This document shows, one piece after another, positions 61,757 to 64,000 of a DNA stretch of 64,000 bases. Location: contig CAWHNT010000029.1 of assembly GCA_963830775.1 (NCBI GenBank), positions 186,001 through 250,000 on the forward strand, written 5' to 3'. This DNA comes from CAWHNT01 sp963830775. Its GTDB lineage: Bacteria > Pseudomonadota > Alphaproteobacteria > Geminicoccales > Geminicoccaceae. Both the position numbers and the translations under genes were made by a program. How positions within the stretch are numbered: the stretch's first letter is position 1; each line of letters opens with the position of its first letter. Below the pieces are notes generated by a model. The model did not search any database. It was not told the DNA's origin and saw only the letters and a list, made by a program, of their open reading frames with translations.

Positions 61757-63535
61757 GCGACCCGGTAGCCGCGGGGAGTGTAGACCCAGTCGGGCCCGTG
61801 CAGCCGTGGCACCCGGCGCGTCGTGCTGCTGCCGACCAGGACGAGCGAGAGCATGTCGACCTCGGCTGGGACGAACTCACTCAGGCTGGTGAGGCGGGAT
61901 GTCTCGTCCTGGCGACCGAGGTTGCGGGCGATGATGACCGGGGTCTCCGGCGGGCGATGGCGGAGGAGAATCTCGCGGGCGAGGGGGAGAAGCTCGCGTC
62001 GGCGCTGGGAGGCGGGGTTGTAGAGGGCGAGCACGAAGTCGGCGGCCGCCGCAGCCTCGAGACGGCGCTCGATCATGGCGCGCGGTGTGAGCAGGTCGGA
62101 GAGCGAGATGGCGCAGAAATCGTGGCCGAGCGGGGCGCCAAACCGGGCGGCGGCCGCCTGCATGGCGGAGACGCCGGGGCTGACCACGATCTCGAGCCGC
62201 TGCCAGTCCGGCTCGTTCTCGACCAGCTCAAGGACGAGGGTCGCCAGCGCGTAGATGCCCGGATCGCCCGAGCAGACGAGCGCGACGTTGTATCCCGAGG
62301 CGGCTCGCTCCAGGGCGAGACGGCAGCGGTCCTGCTCGGCCCCGATCGGGGAGCGATGCAGCTTCTGCTGCGGGAGGGCCCCGGCGAGGTCGAGATAGAG
62401 ATCGTAGCCTACCAGCTCGTCGGCCTGGTCGAGCAGGGCCTGGGCTTCCCGGGTGCGCCAGGAGGCTTCGCCGGGCCCGAGGCCGACGATGGCGAGCCGG
62501 CCGCGCGCGCGGCCCAGGGTTGCCGGATCGATCACGGCCGGGGCCAGCGCCAGCGCGCAGGTGCAGCGTTCGCCGATCTGCTTGGGGACCAGCAGGCTGC
62601 CTTCCAGTCCCGCCGCCGCGAGTGCGGCACCCTCGGCCACGCCCCAGCAACCTGTCGCTCGATAGGCAGCCTCCGAAGGATGGACGAGACGAGACGTCTC
62701 GTCCCGCAGCCGCTCGGCCGTGAAAAAGCGGGCGGGGACGTCCAGCTCGGCCGCAAGCGCGTGGATCGCAGGCTCGGCCGCCTTGAGATCGACCGAGACG
62801 ATGCAGCCGACCGCCTGCGGGCTGGCGCCGGCCTGGGCAAGCGCCTTGTGCGCCAGCAGACAGACGGCGGCCGGTTCGGCTCCACGCTCGCAGCCGATGC
62901 CCAGGGCCAGCACCTTCGGATGGTAGACTAGATGCCGGGGGGACGCAGCGACCTTCCGCCAGGTGGCGTCGAAGAGTGATCTCGGAAGGCTCGGCAGCGC
63001 TTCCCAGGGGCTCGAGCCACTCTGCCGGGACCTCAGCCTCGATGCGCGCACCTGCTCCGCCGAGCAACGCCGCCGTAACCGTCTTGGCTGCCTCTGGGTT
63101 GGCCAGCGTCCAGCCTTCGGGCGGCTCGTCCAGCGCCAGCCCGAGGGCTGCGTCACCGGCCGTGGTCACCGCGGGTGCCACCCCTAGAGCTCGTCCGATC
63201 TCGCGTGCCAGCCGGTTGGCGCCATGATGCCCGCCCAGGAGCGGGACCACCGCCGAGCCGTCCTCGGCCACAGCGAGGACCGGTGGCTCGTCGCGTTTGT
63301 CGCGCAGCAGCGGTGCCAGGGCCCGGATCAGGATGCCGGCCGCGCACACGCCCACGACGGCGACGCGGTCGCGGAACAGGCCCTGGAGGTGCGGCACCAG
63401 CTTCTCGAAACGGATGTCGGCCGGGCATGCCGCACAGGCCGGGGCATGGATTCGCGCGCCCGGCAACGCCTCGGCCAGGCGTTTGGCCAGCGCCTCGCTG
63501 CGGGCGCCGAGGGTGACGACGGCGATCTCCCTCAT
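61753..63535 (-). CDS. cobJ: CbiG-CobJ fusion: cobalt-precorrin-5A hydrolase plus precorrin-3B C17-methyltransferase, one extra base near 62972
   Basis: Corrected, this is one 593-residue bifunctional protein. The N-terminal CbiG part (about 1-330) includes REIAVVTLGARSEALAKRLA, VVGVCAAGILIRALAPLLRD and VVPLLGGHHGANRLAREIGR. After ACT-CT[T]C-GAC (62972/62973) the frame changes and the CobE/CbiG C-terminal domain follows: VLALGIGCERGAEPAAVCLL and CIVSVDLKAAEPAIHALAAE. The C-terminal methylase (about 350-593) has LAIVGLGPGEASWRTREAQA, VALVCSGDPGIYALATLVLE, VVSPGVSAMQAAAARFGAPL and LALYNPASQRRREL, the CobJ/CbiH pattern. CbiG opens the ring lactone after C17 methylation, so the fusion joins nearby steps. 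It overlaps cobI by ATGA. Confidence 0.88.
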
Positions 63536-64000
63536 GCGCCGGGGCGGCTGCGTCCGGCGATGATCAGCGAGAAGTAGGGCACCTGCGGGTCGTTGGCGGC
63601 GGCGAGCGGCCGGATGCGCTGCTGCGCCAGGGTGACGTTCTCGACCAGCACGGCCCCTTCCAGCATGCGGGCGCTGCCCAGGGCTTCCTTCACCTTGTCG
63701 AGATGGCGGCCGACCTTGAGGATCACCGCCCGGTCGGCCTGCTGGAGGAGTTCGGCCAGGCGCTTGGGCGGCAGCGTTGCCGGTACCACGGCCAGCGCCT
63801 CGTCACCCATCGCGAGCGGGATCTGCGCCACGGCCGCCGAGGCCGTGATCGAGGTGATGCCCGGGACGACCTCGATCTCGAACCGGTTGGCGAGGCGGCC
63901 CATGAGCTGGGCGAAGGAGCCGTAGAGGAGCGGGTCGCCCTCGCACAGGAAGACCACGTCGTTGCCCTGGCCGAGCTCGCCGATGACGCCGGTCACGAGC
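63532..64000 (-). CDS. cobI: Precorrin-2 C20-methyltransferase, C-terminal part (5' end outside window)
   Basis: The visible 150-odd residues are the C-terminal two thirds of a tetrapyrrole methylase. They include DVVFLCEGDPLLYGSFAQLM, VVPGITSITASAAVAQIPLA and KRLAELLQQADRAVILKVGR, then VTLAQQRIRPL and PYFSLIIAGRSRPG. The CEGDP and TSITASAA segments are those of CobI/CbiL, which methylates C20 of precorrin-2. The open frame continues past base 64000. It is the furthest upstream visible gene of the cobI-cobJ-cobM minus-strand operon. Confidence 0.88.
   Translation of the reverse strand, partial: LVTGVIGELGQGNDVVFLCEGDPLLYGSFAQLMGRLANRFEIEVVPGITSITASAAVAQIPLAMGDEALAVVPATLPPKRLAELLQQADRAVILKVGRHLDKVKEALGSARMLEGAVLVENVTLAQQRIRPLAAANDPQVPYFSLIIAGRSRPGA

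Overview
The window is very GC-rich (about 70% G+C, strong G/C preference at third codon positions) and reads as a free-living, envelope-rich Alphaproteobacterium, most likely from the Rhodospirillales/Geminicoccales side. This assignment rests on gene content: sqd sulfolipid genes, opgD and opgC glucan genes, a phasin, TRAP- and TTT-type binding proteins, and a cobalamin locus mixing cob and cbi genes. No 16S gene or other clade marker is present. There is no rRNA, no CRISPR array and no insertion sequence. One tRNA is present (Ser-GGA).

Layout. 1-3166: sulfolipid operon (end of sqdB, sqdD-like GT8, sqdC-like reductase) plus an overlapping PhnD-like binding protein. 3148-9962: fatty acid desaturase, small secreted protein, opgD, broken ArsR regulator divergent from a broken MFS transporter, DHDPS-family lyase. 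10060-12933: ABC exporter followed by decayed FkbM methyltransferase and glycosyltransferase-like remnants. 13022-25762: housekeeping (uvrD, prmA, subtilase, a fused MNT-HEPN protein, rpmI-rplT-pheS-pheT, lepA, tRNA-Ser). 26018-28697: Nramp-like carrier and opgC. 29027-33446: suyA-suyB-slcH-slcC-comC, a recognisable sulfolactate degradation operon. 33443-37487 (minus): ABC importer with a one-piece double permease, NMT1/THI5-like binding protein and a 5-formyl-THF cyclo-ligase-family protein, which suggests thiamine-precursor salvage. 37594-41076: glpK and pccA. 41484-49009: a mostly minus-strand run of small secreted, membrane, TPR, mitofilin-like and MlaA proteins that I cannot match to any described system. 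49287-52550: CHASE4-PAS-GGDEF-EAL protein and a SET-domain protein. 52678-55718: ATP/ADP-carrier-like membrane domain fused to HEAT repeats and a cyclic-nucleotide-binding domain. 55808-57475: phasin and TRAP binding protein. 57513-64000: cobalamin genes cobB, cbiD, cobK, cobM, cbiG-cobJ fusion and partial cobI.

How they fit together. The organism can apparently make the sulfonated sugar headgroup of sulfolipid (sqd) and also break down 3-sulfolactate, a product of sulfoquinovose catabolism, to pyruvate and sulfite. Most of the rest concerns the envelope: periplasmic glucans, an MlaA protein, and the unexplained membrane cluster.

Caution for every reader. At least eleven otherwise normal genes, including the essential pheS and pheT, are interrupted by a single one-base frame change, nearly always one extra A or T and often in repeated contexts (CAG-A-ATC, CT-T-G/C). 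Sequencing or assembly insertion error is the simplest reading, so frame breaks here should not be taken as pseudogenes without reads. The 11818-12933 block is different: it also lacks internal segments and looks truly decayed.
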